Shown here one piece after another: positions 33,498 through 45,965 of a stretch of 64,000 bases of DNA. The notes below the pieces were generated by a model. It saw nothing but the letters and a program-made list of their open reading frames with translations. It was not told where the DNA came from and ran no database searches. Position numbers and translations under genes: made by a program. How positions within the stretch are numbered: position 1 is the first letter of the stretch; every line of letters starts with the position of its first letter. This DNA comes from Isoetes taiwanensis (lineage: Eukaryota; Streptophyta; Lycopodiopsida; Isoetales; Isoetaceae). The stretch is from assembly GCA_021234155.1 (NCBI GenBank), contig JAJEKV010000047.1, positions 179,894 through 243,893 of the forward strand. Direction: 5' to 3'.

Positions 33498-36400
33498 TTA
33501 TTTGGCACTTAAAGTGTAAACCACTCCCCGCTTAACAACGTGCTTTGCTTGAACCAACCTGACTTTGTTCTTTGCAACTTGAGTGGCATAAACAATTGCT
33601 TTATTTCCTCTACAAAACTTGTAGCTGGATTTACAATTCACCAACTTCTCATAGCATGTCCCTTCTATGACCTCATCCCCTTTCACAAACTTCTGCCCTT
33701 GCATATCTACAAAGTCTTCTAACACCAAGTACTTAGCTTTGGTACATAGGATAAGGTAGAATTTCACATTCTCGTGATTGTTATTTGGAGCCACCACTGC
33801 AAAGACATCACCTATAGATACTTGCATGCTACATAAGTCGGGTATTTGCCAATATATGCCTTCTCCTTCATCATGTACTTCTTCTTCAACAATAGCTTTG
33901 ATGGGCTATACCACAACTAGTTCAAACTTCTTAGTATATGATACATTGGGGCAAGATTCCCAATTCAAATCTAAACAATATGTGCAAAAGCAAGAGAGGT
34001 TTCTGACCTGTAAATGTGTCATATGATTTGAACACCCATGGAAACAATGAAGGTTTCTAGATCCTTCAATAGGACATGCTTCCCACTGATTTTTTCTGTC
34101 CACTTGTCCTATTTCAACCTCCCAAAAAGTTCTACTTATAGTTTGAATCTTCTTTTTATATGTTGTTGGTGCTGCTGTTGACATGTACTGCTTTAGCCAT
34201 TCCACCACCTCGTGTGCATTGGTCATCTTGCTGCCCTTCAATTGGCTGCTCTCAAAGCCCTCTTTTATTCTTTGCTCCTGCACCATCATGTTCTCCCTTC
34301 CCATGGCCAGAGCACCAAAAGTTCCACATCATGTCTAAACCTGTTAAAGATTTGAATCTAGCATCAAAGTAAAATGATTTTTTACCTTTGAATTGTGAGG
34401 CTACACCATCTGAGAAGACATAATGCTTCTTCAAAGTGATTTCCTTCTCTTGCATCCAATGATTGTGTAAGAGAAAGCAATGCTGCACAAACAAAGAATC
34501 ATGTTTTCTGTCATCAGATATATAAAAATGTTCTTCCTTGATCATTTCTTGTGTCTCAGGATCCCTTCTATATGTGAGGTGCACAAGAATAGTGATCTGC
34601 TCATTATGCCAATGCTTGAACTGGATTTCATTATGCTCCTTGAAAGAGTAATTCTCTACAAAGTCAACCCTGATACAATAGTATCATCAGCAAACCTGTT
34701 CAGTAGTTGTCTAAACATGGCTTGCTGCCATTTATACCTGAAATTATGTGTCACAAACTCCTTTGCTTTAGATCTGAAGGTTTCCATCAAAACATTGGGT
34801 GAAGTCTGTAAATATTGATGCTCAATTCTTTTTTAGGGTTTGCCATTTTTATCCTACCAATTTCAATGTAGTCTATGTTCTCCCAAGTGATTTTTGAGGT
34901 ACTGTCCTTTGTTTCTTCTTTTGGACACCTTTCTATTTTGTCCACACCACATTTACTGCAGGTTCCTGACAAGCATGCTTCATTGTGCCACTCGTCACCT
35001 TCAGGCTTTGGGCAAACCATGCTTCTCCACATGTCTAGACTGCCAAACATGTCTTGCTGCATTGCACCCTACTTGGCTTGTCGTGTGGTCACATATCTTG
35101 CAATCACAGGTGCAATCTGCACCGTGCACCATGGACTTTTTCCTCATGTTCTTCACCCCTTCCCTCAGCATTGACATCCTCTCATGATAGACGCAACAAC
35201 AGGTATTGAATTCAAATAGCTTTACAACAAAGTAAGGCTTTAACTTCTCGAAGGCTCTCTGCTTAATTTGAACATCTGGATTGTCTTGCTTGAAACTAGT
35301 GAAGAATTCTGTCTGCAGAATAAGAATAGAAAACTACTTAGTAAATGCTAATGCTAATACCACTAGAAAAACAACCGCGCTAATGAATAGCAACTTAGAA
35401 CTAATTACTGATTCCATTAGCATTACAACATAACCCTTAGCAAACCAAACCACTAACCAGTGCTAGGACATTGAGATGAAAGCATTGCTAATCTGTAGTG
35501 GTAGGTGGTGCTTCACTAACTAAAGATTAAGTTTAGTGCTAACATTGACAAAATCACTAACAGTGGAACAACATTAACGAAAATAGTAATATTAGCACTG
35601 TTATTTACAAAATCACTAACAGTGGCACTAACATCAACACAATTACTAAACGTGGCACCAACATTATAAAGGTGACAAATCTTAGCACTATATCAAGAAA
35701 TGATCCATTATCAACCATCAATAGCACTAAGACTTGCTACCACGAGAAGAACGCGCAGATTAATTCCATTAGCAGATCATATTAGAATCAATACTTCAAA
35801 ACTTATAAAAAATATTAGTATTAGTAAACGTGAAAAAAGACTTAGTGAAAAACTGATCTACAGATAGTATACCTGGCTCACATCAAGGTAATGTGTTGGA
35901 TGCTTAGGATGTTTTCCTCTACCAGATCTAACGTCCTTGAAGTTAGGCGAAACTCTGGTGTAGTTTGTCCAATAATCCATAACTTTTTCGATCACTTCTT
36001 GGTTCAGGGAATCCTTTCTCTTCTTCCTTCCCCCAAGAGCCCACAATGCGTTTTTATTACTAATTGCAACACGGTGCTTCTTAGCTCTGGAACAATTCCT
36101 TGGATGAATTCCTAAAGCCTTGGTAGCTAATCTTTTTCTTCCATGCCTGACCTTCCCAAGTGCCATGACTAATGCTGCTCTTTTTGCTGCTAATTTGTCA
36201 TTGGACTTGACTTCTTTCACGTGCTGTATGGTTTCTTGGATGCTACCCACAATTTCCTTTGTGAACAATCTTTTCCTTATCGCATTAATCGCAACCCGTG
36301 CATAACTTTGTTGTTCTCCACTAGATACCATACTTATTTTTTCCGGTTCAGACATCGAGCGTGTCAAATCCAAAAACGTTTGATTGATTATGGAGGCCGC

Positions 36401-36529
36401 GATGTTGCAATTGCTTTTTGAGTGCTCAATACTCCAATCTAAATTTTCATTTGACAATTGTTGCCTCATCTTGCTTGCTCTTTGCCGTTGTTTACGCAAA
36501 TGCCATTTCCGCCTCCCTGTCTTCGTCAT
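33498..36529 (-). pseudogene. Broken RNase H-like transposase-like gene (FSDG / GHGKG family)
   Basis: Exon 1 (35873-36529, 219 codons) starts MTKTGRRKWHLRKQRQR and is basic; donor CAG|GTATAC. A 560 nt intron precedes exon 2 starting at 35312 with TEFFTSFKQDNPDVQ, followed by the Cys-rich CDCKICDH. Later fragments, in shifting frames, read SLDMWRSMVCPK, SGTCSKCGVDK, VDFVENYSFKEHNEIQ, ISDDRKHDSLFV, HYVFSDGVASQFK and GHGKGEHDGAGAKNK. The aspartates in SDDRKHD, FSDG and GEHDG are placed like an RNase H-fold catalytic triad; that is inference. Frameshifts fall near 35050, 34840, 34670 and 34255, and a stop is at 33906. The C-terminus ends HVVKRGVVYTLSAK. Similar proteins occur widely in plants and some animals; I cannot name the superfamily. 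Confidence 0.6.
35313..35872 (-). other. Intron with CACTAAC repeats
   Basis: GT-AG intron of the transposase-like gene. It is rich in ATTAGCACT / CACTAACAGTGGC motifs that recur about ten times. No reading frame. Confidence 0.55.
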
Positions 36530-38815
36530 TAGTCATTGGATCACAAGAAGCCTGAACAAAAAATGGATGGAAAGAAAGAAACGAGATCTCTCTCCCTCGA
36601 GAAAGGGGGGATCAACCACCCCCCGATATTCTCGTTAATTTTGAATTTCCCTCTTCCCATAATACTAAAAAATAGTGCTAATTTGGGTGGACAAAAGGAC
36701 ACTAATTATGAGACACCGTAACGTGCGAGGACCCAAGTTTTAACCATTAATTTTTTGTTAGCACATATGAAGGCTTGCTTACATCATTTCTCATTGCTAG
36801 AATTCCATCAGTGCAAGGAAAAACTGCATATGGCTGCTCGAAATGGTGAAAACTCTGCACAGATGGAGAAAGTATGGATTCTACGGTCCAAACAATATGA
36901 TGGGGCTTATGGGTGTCTCTCCTTGAAGCGCCTATAATTTTGAAATATGAAAAACGAGCTTCCTAAGGTTTGCAATATACCGCCCTCCGGGGCCTGAACC
37001 TCTGTATAGATTCTCGTAAGGTTTCAAAATATGTAATAGAGGGGCTTGGCCTTAAGGTTTGCAATATACTGGCCCCCCAGGGCCTGAACCTCTATAGAGA
37101 TTCGCGTAAGGTTTTAGAATATGTAATAGATGGGATTGAACCTCTACCAAAATTATTTACTCCCTTTTCCCTGGGTTTGTGTCTCCTGGTTCACTGTATA
37201 GCTGCAATTTTCTGCTTAACAATCTGTATTTGGAATCTCTGCCTCAGTTCGGATTTGGGCAGTAGTTTTCTCGGCTCTCTTCAGATTGCTGGGATATTAA
37301 GGAAGTTTTCCTCTGAATTTCTCATTCGTAATCAACCTCTATCCATAGACTTTCTGCGTTTTGCCTCTAACAGCCAAAATTCCACGTTTGCCCTTTAGCT
37401 CTAAAATTGCATGGGCCTTTTTAGCCATCTGCTAATTTGCTCACATTTCACTTCGCTTTCCCTTCATCAAATTCCATCCTGAGTTGGTTTGTTGGATAGT
37501 ATCTGGCAGCACAGATTCTTCACAGGTTTCTAGGCTTGCATCATATGGTCAGGCTGCACTCTTCACAAGTCCCAACAGATTGTTTCAACCATGGACATCA
37601 TTATTCACCAGCAGTCATGGTTTTGCCTCAACAGATTTTTTCATCCATGCTGCTATTTTTTCCATGCATCAATCAATTTTTCCTTGCATCCATCGTTTCT
37701 GGATGCCCCAGCTTGTTTTTGCATTTTGTCCTTGTTTATTACGTTTGCTTTTTGTTTCGTGTTAAGAATACACATTATACTTTTTGAACTAGGAATAAAT
37801 ATTGTCATCAACATCTTCATTGGCCTAGGATATAAATATTGTCATCGCCACTTCCATTTTTTACCCTCGATATGTTTTAATATTATGTTGGAGCTTGGGG
37901 ATCACTTTTTCTCCTCGCTATCATACACATAGGTGTAGATAAGATGTTGAGACTGCATCATGTGAATATTATGTTTGGCCTGGAGCATACATGGCCTCAA
38001 GCGTATGTTTTTTAACATCTTATATTATAATGTTTTAGTGCAAGTATGTAATGGACCACACCTTAAATCGAACGACCGAGATTCGTGCCCTAAATCTGAC
38101 GGCTCACAGTAAACGATGCATTGGCAGCTATGGCTCCTTTGAGGCCTCAATTGGGATTTTCTCAAATCAGGGGAAGTTTTATTACTATGGCGGACTGCCA
38201 CTTGCCATGTTCATGTCGCAATGCGGCTTTGTTACTTAAGCACATTATAGCAGGCCTTAACAGAGTATCCACAATTAGTGGCATAGCTTCAAATCTCAGC
38301 AAGGCTGCCTAGCTTATCATCGTGGTTTCAAATAGCCATAGCTTCATTCTAGATGGCTTAGTAGAGCCAAAAGCATGGTAAAAAGCCAAAATTTGGAACA
38401 AATAGTAGGGCACTTGCACATGGATCCCAGCTTTGAGCTCGAAGTAGATGCCCATAGCGGCAGATTCAATGCATGAGGGGGCATCTTTCCTAGCATTTAG
38501 GGCTCTTATCTTTCAAAGGACAAAATACAAAATCATTGTAATTGATCTGTTTTGCCCCAACATTCAGAAACAATGGCGACGACACTTCACATAGAAAATT
38601 CAGTGCTAGGATTCCGTACCGATAACCTGGATATTTCGGAAAGGAACAAAGCAAGATTGCAAATGCAAACATTTGAGGAAGGAGATATGAGGATTCAAAG
38701 AGCTTCAAATAAGCAATCATTGTGCAGGTATAGAAAGCTTATATAAGAAAGTTTAAGAATTCTTACTTCAGTGTGTTGTTGCATGTAGATGCTAATGCTA
38801 CAATGATATTCTTCG
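36530..38815. other. Intergenic, two ~90 bp repeats, no gene
   Basis: At 36965-37045 and 37057-37140 a segment with AAGGTTTGCAATATAC, GGGCCTGAACCTCT and ATATGTAATAGA is duplicated. Open frames at 37484-37932 and 38051-38312 resemble nothing I know. I call no gene. Confidence 0.4.

Positions 38816-38905
<90 letters not shown>
38816..38905. repeat. (ATT)n microsatellite, ~30 units
   Basis: An uninterrupted run of ATT trinucleotides of about 90 bp. No coding role. Confidence 0.97.
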
Positions 38906-39399
38906 GTAATTATGCATGCCTTATGATCTTGCTATAAACACGATAATCTATCTGTTGAGTCATTCCATTGCCATCATTTACTATTTTTGCAGTTATCTAG
39001 GAAGTAATGACTAAGCCTAGGAAACATGTTTAGGTTGCCTATTATTCCGTTAAATATTTTACAACACATAAAAAATTCGTCTAGCTATAAGAGATGGCAG
39101 CACTTCAATATATCTACATTTTTATAGTCATTTAAGTGTTTTTATTGGTGAGGTTGATGAGCTTTTCAGCTATCAAAAAGAACTTGGGTGGACCCTTTAG
39201 ACTGATAAAGTTAGACATAAAAGTTGCTTCATATATCCTGTTTCAACAATTTGTCGTTAGAGGCCAAACAGGAATTGAATTGCTTAGAGGAGCTGAGGTG
39301 GAGATATCTAAACCTATGTTATTGTGATGTCATTATGTGAAAACTCTGCCTATTTAATATACATATCCTTTTTGTTACTGTTTGTAGGCATTGTATCTC

Positions 39400-39560
39400 A
39401 AGAATGGCCAAGCAGAATTAGCAAAACACTCATAACATGACAGGACAAGCACTTATGAGCTACATTCACCCTTACCATGGATAGGAATATATTTGAAGAT
39501 GATAGCAAGCTCCTGGTGTACGAATTTGTGCTTCCTGGAAGTCTAAAAAACCATCTCCTT
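39400..39560 (+). pseudogene. Receptor-like cytoplasmic kinase scrap
   Basis: The frame near 39496-39560 reads EDDSKLLVYEFVLPGSLKNH and then LL before a stop. This matches the hinge of plant RLCK/RLK kinases (consensus LLVYEFMPxGSLxNHLF). The preceding sequence, which should encode the N-lobe, is broken. No catalytic loop was found downstream, so only a fragment of a kinase pseudogene remains. Confidence 0.6.
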
Positions 39561-39601
39561 TGAAGCATGTATTGCTGCATTTTTAATCTGTAAAGTTACT
39601 T

Positions 39602-40855
39602 AGAGTAGTATGTTTATGCTTTGTCCCATACAGGCAAATTGAGAGGGAACTCCTAATGCTTATACATTATCTTGAATTGAACATTATAGGAATACGTAAA
39701 ATATTAAAAAGCTTTAATAAAAGAGTTGGTGTCAGACTTGGAGAACATTTTATCTTGCATCACGAATTAAATACCCCTACTCTCACCCCTACTCTCAGTT
39801 TTAGCATGTCTATCAACAATTGGTATGCATAACTGTTACTGTTATCTTTGGTGTCAAGATGTGATGTAATACAGAGTGAATTCTATGTGCCTTCTTTATT
39901 GAGGTTATCAGCATAAAAGTGCATTTTTGAAGGGGTAACTTAAGAATATATGCATGGTTTCTGCCACAAACATTCTTGATTGGTACAGGGTGAAAGCATG
40001 CTACGGTGTACCACTTTTGGAACCCTCAAAAGTACCTACACTGGGTACTTTTAAAACTGGTACTTTCTGTTTTTAGTTCCCATTAAAATCAATCCAAAAA
40101 TTTTGAATTGAAGGCCAATAAAATATGAATCTATAGTATTAGAGCATAACAATACTATTAGAGACTAAAATGAATGAATCAACTCTCAAACTTATTGTTT
40201 GTTGAGACATCTATGCAAGTTCCCAGTACCCAGTGCTGGGTACTTTTTTGGGTAGTTTTGCACTCCCTAAAAAGAACTTTAGATGGTACACCCTAGCATG
40301 CTTTCACCCTACAGAATCAGCCACTATTTGTTTTTGTTGCATTTCACACTTATGTGTATTGAAAAGTAGTTGGGCTCCATTTTTGCAGAAGCTCAGGATT
40401 ATGTCCTGTCCTGGCGAAGATTCATGGAAGATTGGATAATGGATGACTTTTTCAGTATTGTGGAATATACAACAACTTTTCAAACCACTTTTTCACAGTG
40501 CCAAATACAACTTTTAAGGACAGAATGGAAATTGACTTCAAAGTTGGATCGACATGCTCTGGATTCATTCTGGCTTTTGCAGCAAAGCTGAGTTCATTCT
40601 GGCTGTTAGACAAAAGCTTGCAATACATAAACGTTGATGGCTTTTCTATGGCTTCGAATTGCCTACATCTCGCCCATCAATCCAGGTGAAAATAAATTGT
40701 AGTAAAGTTACTTAAAGTATTATGTTCATGCTTTGTCCTGTACAGGCAAATTGGCAGCGAACTCCTAATGCTTATACTTAATCATGAACTGAGCACTACA
40801 AAAATAGATAAAATATTAAAGAAGTTTGATAAAAGGGTTACTCTCAGACTTAGTT
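39602..40855. repeat. ~130 bp segment present twice, 1.1 kb apart
   Basis: Copies at 39602-39740 and 40715-40855 share TTATGCTTTGTCC-type text, ACAGGCAAATTG, ACTCCTAATGCTTATAC and AAAATATTAAA. A MITE lies between them. The copies are diverged. Confidence 0.7.
39988..40309. mobile_element. 322 bp MITE with TACA target duplication
   Basis: The terminal inverted repeats begin GGGTGAAAGCATGCTA and continue GGTGTACCA. TACA flanks both sides (39984-39987 and 40310-40313). The interior contains inverted AGTACCCAGTGCTGGGTACT-like text. It has no coding capacity. Confidence 0.8.
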
Positions 40856-41940
40856 TTTGCTACTCTGGAACTGGTAGCAGTGGTGCAGGTTCAACAATTA
40901 CTGTTCTTTGTACAATATAATCTAGTCTATCTGCATCCAGATTTGTCATCATCAGCAGGAATTCATTTTGGCCTCCAGCATTCCAGCATGGTAGCTCCTT
41001 AGACTCTCTAACAAATTTCTTTGCCCAACTTCTAGGACTAAGAAATGGTTCAAAACAAAAGTAATGCCAATTGAGGCAGCTGCATGGAGGACTACTTCAA
41101 CTATCTGGGCATTGAACTCGGCGTCTGTTAAGCCTGCCACTTGTTGCATTGCACTTTCAGAAAAATCTCTCTCCTCAGAAACTGGGAGGACATGGTCGAA
41201 CTTGTGGATCAATCTGTGAAAATTCCTGAATAGGGTGGCTTCGGGATATCACTTTGAAGTGCCATGTCCCGGGCTTTAGTGAGGCTCAAGGCCAAGCCTT
41301 GCTCATGGACATGAACTCCATTGGTAGCATTGACATGCACCAAATTGGTTAGGTAACCCATTATGCGAGAGAAAGTATTGAGCAAAGAAAACTGCAGGGA
41401 TTGGTATGGCGAAACATATTTGTACTAATCCAGCAAATATGATATGGGATATGTGCTGATGTATCTAGATCTGTTATGTCACAAACAGAAATATTAGATA
41501 ATTTTGTACGAGTTGAGCCCAGCGCGATATATCTGTATTTGATAAATTAATAAGCCTTTCTTATGTATTTCATATTACTATTGTCCATACATGTCACGCA
41601 AATTGTCACGCGTATCGCGGTGTAGGCATTAATCCTATGCAGAGCCTGGTAATTTAGGTGTCGCGCCAAGCGCGAGTTAATTTGTATAAATATTTCATTT
41701 ATTGTTATTGCATATAATACTATGTTTTCCGTATCCTTTCTTCTGATTTTTAGATTTCTCGTGAAGCTAGTGTTGAGGAACCCTGTGACCAAGAACCTCG
41801 AACAGAGAAGAATAATGTTGATTACATGGATGTGGAAGAATAGAATAGAATAGAATAGAAGAGATTAATGCATTAAGAATGAGAAGTTACCCGAAGCAAA
41901 TATAGATAATATTAAAAACCTAGCTGGTGCTAATGAGAAA
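40314..41940. other. Noncoding; unassigned minus-strand frame
   Basis: An 86-residue minus-strand frame at 40952-41212 (reading HVLPVSEERDFSESAMQQ) has protein-like composition but no family I recognise. An (AATAG) run of about 25 bp lies at 41838-41862. Confidence 0.35.
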
Positions 41941-43010
41941 AGAAGAATAGTGGTTTCCATATTAACATGGAAGGATGAGAAAGTGAATTCGCATCATCAG
42001 TGCAACAGAGGAATTGTTGGTGGTGTGCTTATACTATGGGATCCTATACACTGCTACAATGAACAGGCTATTGGTGATGACTTTGTAGGAGTCTCCATTT
42101 CTTCAATACAGCTTCATAACTTCAGTGTTGAGCTGAAGGACAAATACTGTTATACTTGCAATAATATCAATAGTGGTTTAGAGTTGCTAGCCTTGTTGCT
42201 CTGGCCAGTGGACTTCATTGAAATAATAAGAAAAGGGTTGCTTCAAAGAACTGAGCATGTTGGAGAAAATAATATGGTGGTGGATGAAAATGGCATTCCT
42301 TCCATACCCCCTATGGATGTATCCATATCAGAAAGAAGGGCCTACAACTTCTTGAAGAGGAAGAAGAGGAAGGAAAAGGTTCAAACTGTGAAGATACTAA
42401 CAACTGTAGTGAAGAGACTACGCAGTAAGCCATCGGAGGGGGTGTGGCTGCCCCGACAACTGCTTTGGTAGTTTCACAGTGAAAGAACTTGTGGAAGCCA
42501 GATCAATCTACAAGGAGAAAACTCATGACGCTAGAAAAACTTATATTTACAATATCGTAGAACATGCATTTGGATCATCACCTGATGTCAGGAACAGGGG
42601 ATTTCTTATTGTTGGAAAATGGATATGCAGCAGTGCAGTGACAGTCATACTAGGTATATCAGCCTCTACATGGTAGAGATTTAGGCAGAACCAAAAGAGG
42701 GTGTCTCAAATAGATTGGCATGGTAATCGGGGAAAGGCGAGGACAACCCCCAGGGTGCTTGCAGCTCAGAGTTTATTCGAGAAGTTTGTTAACTATCATG
42801 CTGAAAGTATGCATCACAAAAGTGCGATTGATGACTGAGGGGTGCAGGAAAGTAGTTCGAATGTTGCCTGCATATTTCACACAAAAAGTGATTTTACAAA
42901 TAATCAACAAGTGTTAGGCGAAGTGTTAAATGTAACAATTTGTTTTATACCCACTCTGTAGTTATGCATGACATCTTATTTGTTGCAGCAAACATTGGTA
43001 AGGGTCAAGG
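41940..43010 (+). pseudogene. Decayed N-terminal half of DUF7869-like transposase family
   Basis: A 173-codon frame (41950-42471) leads to fragments reading WICSSAVTVILGISASTW, then in another frame HGNRGKARTTPRVLAAQSLF, and in a third VVRMLPAYFT. The same order (VCERVWYLGLGIS, HGNSGTMKARAATLASEAIF, VRKLPAMF) is present in the gene at 47.9-51.4 kb, so the two are homologous. Here the catalytic half is missing and stops are frequent. The first ~120 residues of the open frame resemble nothing I recognise. Confidence 0.5.
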
Positions 43011-44380
43011 TAATTCTAGATGCAGAGCAGCCAGAAATATAGCAGAGGTATGCTTCTACTTTTAAGCAATGAAGATGGTTTTTTTGCTTGCGAACATTAT
43101 CTATATGAAATGGTAATAGATTATTGCATAGCCAGGTTGGAGAACATGAGAATTTTGACTATGCAAGCCAGCAAAGAAATAGCATCTTCAATAGTGAGGG
43201 CTCTAAGTATTTGGATTGCCGTTCTGCCTTTGAAACTAATCTGTGTGAAATAATATGCTTGAGAAAATTTTTACCCAATTCTTACGCATTCCTAAGAAAA
43301 TACTAACATTTTGTCTTTCTGTAGGACAATCATCCCCAATTTAGTGGTGCTCACACCCTTTTTTTTTTCTATGATTCCAGTGTGATTATTTACACTGCAA
43401 CAATAAATTTTAAGCTTAGTTTAATCTTGCAATCTTCTTAGGGTTATTTCTATCACTTGGAACTTCGCTTTCTGACATTCTTGCTTTTGGGTACTCACTT
43501 CGGAACGAAATTATACCATTGTAAACTCAATTCACAACAAAAGCTTTTGGAACTTTTGCTTACCTTTCTTCCAATCGGCCTAGCAACTACCATTGATCCT
43601 ACAATATCTTCTTTGAGATGGTACTCAAATGTTTAAAGTTGCCATCTTAAAGGTTTAAAGATGCCCTTTATCGGCATTTAATTGCATTTTGTCCCTCAAG
43701 GTCTTGTCAAAGGTTGTAAGATTTGGATAATTCACACAGACAGTAATTTGACTGCTCTCTATCTTCTATTGTTAATATCATCAATAAGCTAATATCTAAT
43801 TTCCCATAACATGCAGCTTGATTTACTATTTAAAATCCTAACACCTTGTTTTCAAAAAAAGTATATTATTGATTTTCGCATCAAGAAAAAGCCATCGAAG
43901 TATTGGGAAGGCAAGTTTAAGGAACCACACAGATAAGGGATGTATTGTGCCTTGGTTCTGTGTGCAAACATAGTGATGAGCTTAGTTTTCACAGATTGGA
44001 TGCGAAGTCTGCTCTAATATGATGCAGAAAGAAGAAGAGAAGAAGGATAATTTCTTAACATTCACGACGGACTAGTTGATTTTTAGGAAATACACAACAC
44101 CAACATCACTCTATGGATCCACCATTCATCTCCTATTTGGTATCATTATGAATATTGCACACATTTCCGTATGTGATACACTTTCTAACACACAGAGAGT
44201 CGGGAAAGAGAAATGTTTATGGCAGCCTTAGCCCTCGCGATAAATTTCTTGTATATATTGTTAAATATGGGCACATGTCTATGCCTAAAAGGCTGAGGGC
44301 CATTTGATACGAAACCCTTTAATTCAACTAGGAAAAGTTTTAATACCTCAAAACCTAAATAAGATAATGAAAAATATGCC
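43010..44380. other. Intergenic, nothing recognised
   Basis: No convincing gene, RNA or repeat. Short open frames only. Confidence 0.4.
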
Positions 44381-44390
44381 GCGGTTTGAA

Positions 44391-44830
44391 GCTCCCAAGA
44401 TTTGAACGTGGGCAACACAACCATGCTATTAAAAAGGCGAGACTAGCATAATTGCTTCCTAACAATTGTTTCACCTAGCTTACATTGCACCAATCAAGCC
44501 TTGCTAGCTTGATCCACTTCTTAATCTCATGCCCCATAGCCATCTCATGCGATAACTCAAATTAGCTTCATAACTAACCCCAAGCTAACATCATTCAATC
44601 CATTGCACAAACTTATTTTCAAATGCGTAAAATTAACGTAAATGAAAAACATGGATGAGAAACCAATTGGGGAAAGTTCTAAAATGCCTCAAAACCTAAA
44701 TAAGATAATGCAAAATACGTAGTAGTTTGAAGCTCTCAAGATTTGAACTTGGGCAACAAACCCACGCCATTGAAAGGGCGAAACTAGTATAATTGCTTCC
44801 TAACCATTGTTTCACTTAGCTTACAATGCA
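44391..44830 (-). repeat. Tandem pair with tRNA-like segment (possible SINE)
   Basis: A ~340 bp unit occurs at about 44330-44640 and 44665-44960. On the minus strand each unit carries a T-arm-like motif: CAAGTTCAAATCTTG in copy 2, CCACGTTCAAATCTTGGG in copy 1. About 60 bp upstream is GTTAGGAAGCAATTATxCTA. This resembles an eroded tRNA 3-prime half with a B-box. An A-box is not convincing. A tRNA-derived SINE is plausible; a functional tRNA gene is not supported. Confidence 0.45.
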
Positions 44831-45039
44831 CCAATCAAGAAATAGCATGCACGCTTGGCTCTCCTTCATCTCATGCCCTATAACCATCACATCTGATAAC
44901 TCGAATTATTTTCATAACTAATCCGAAACTAAGATCATTCAATTCATTGCACAAAACTATTTTCAAATGCATAAAACTAGCATAAATGGACAACATGGAT
45001 AGGAAATCAGTTACAAGCTCATACAATAGCTAAGTGCCA

Positions 45040-45920
45040 AATTTTAACCAAAACAAATTGGAAAAGCATAATATGATTATCTGGAGATAAGTACAATTGG
45101 CAAGAGCAGGCATGGTTGCAGCAGGGCGGTGATAGCCCTGGATAAGCATGCTAGAGACCAACATATCTACGAGACTTACACAACACATTACAATGCTTTA
45201 TAGATCCTTCTATGCTTCCCCCGCAGTGGACCACTAGCAGGGTTGTTCTCATCTACAAGGTAGGTGACGTACACTGCCCAGCCAATTATCAAACTATCAC
45301 AGTTAGTCCGTCATTTGCAAAACTGTTGGTTGGCATTCTCAAATAGCAGTTGACAAGATGGGCGGAGGCAACATAGGTGCGAGCTCTCACACATGCAGGA
45401 TTTAGGCCCTGACACTTAACCATTGATCATGTCTTTACACTGCGGACTTTGTTTGAAGGCATCTGGAACCATCGACAAGACCTGTATTGTTGGTTCATAG
45501 ACTTCGCCTAGGCTTTTAGCAATGTGCCTCGGGAAAAGTTATGGGCCAGATTGCGACAGTTGTGGATCCCTGTAGATTTGTAGAATGTGGTATATAAACT
45601 ATATGAGACATGCTCAGGCCGGCTGGAGCCAGTAGGACAAAAATTCAACAGCAATATTGGGGTCTTTACCACATGTGCCTAGATTCTACCTTTGTCAAGA
45701 TTGCCCATACAACCTACTCGTGTCAAGTAGCTAACTTACTGATGAAGACCATGATGACGATCCAAACATGTTGAGGAAGTCTCAAGCCTTGTATCATACC
45801 GATGTAAATCCAACACATGCACTTCATTGACCAAATAGAAATACTAACACTCGTATTTGCAAAGCTTACCATCCAAAGCCATTCCCATGCTATAATGCCA
45901 AATCTACTTAATACCATGGG
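45040..45920 (+). mobile_element. Second LINE reverse-transcriptase relic
   Basis: Frameshifted plus-strand fragments read SRVVLIYKVGD, then CPANYQTITVSPSFAKLLVGIL, then LTHAGFRP, LTIDHVFTLRTLFEG and LYCWFIDFA followed by AFSNVPREKLWARLRQLWIP. These follow the finger-palm order of non-LTR reverse transcriptases (V-G-D, N-Y-R-x-I, Q-A-G-F-R, F-I-D-F-x-K-A-F). The YADD block and all of ORF1 are absent. It is a different lineage from the LINE at 28-30 kb. Confidence 0.6.
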
Positions 45921-45924
45921 TATT

Positions 45925-45965
45925 TTACCTACCTACCTACCTACCTGCCTATCTATCTATCTATT
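45925..45965. repeat. (CTAC)n-(CTAT)n microsatellite
   Basis: Short tetranucleotide run with CTAC then CTAT units. Confidence 0.9.

Noticed and set aside
44391-44466. A functional tRNA gene
   Set aside because: No acceptor-stem pairing and no convincing D-arm or A-box.
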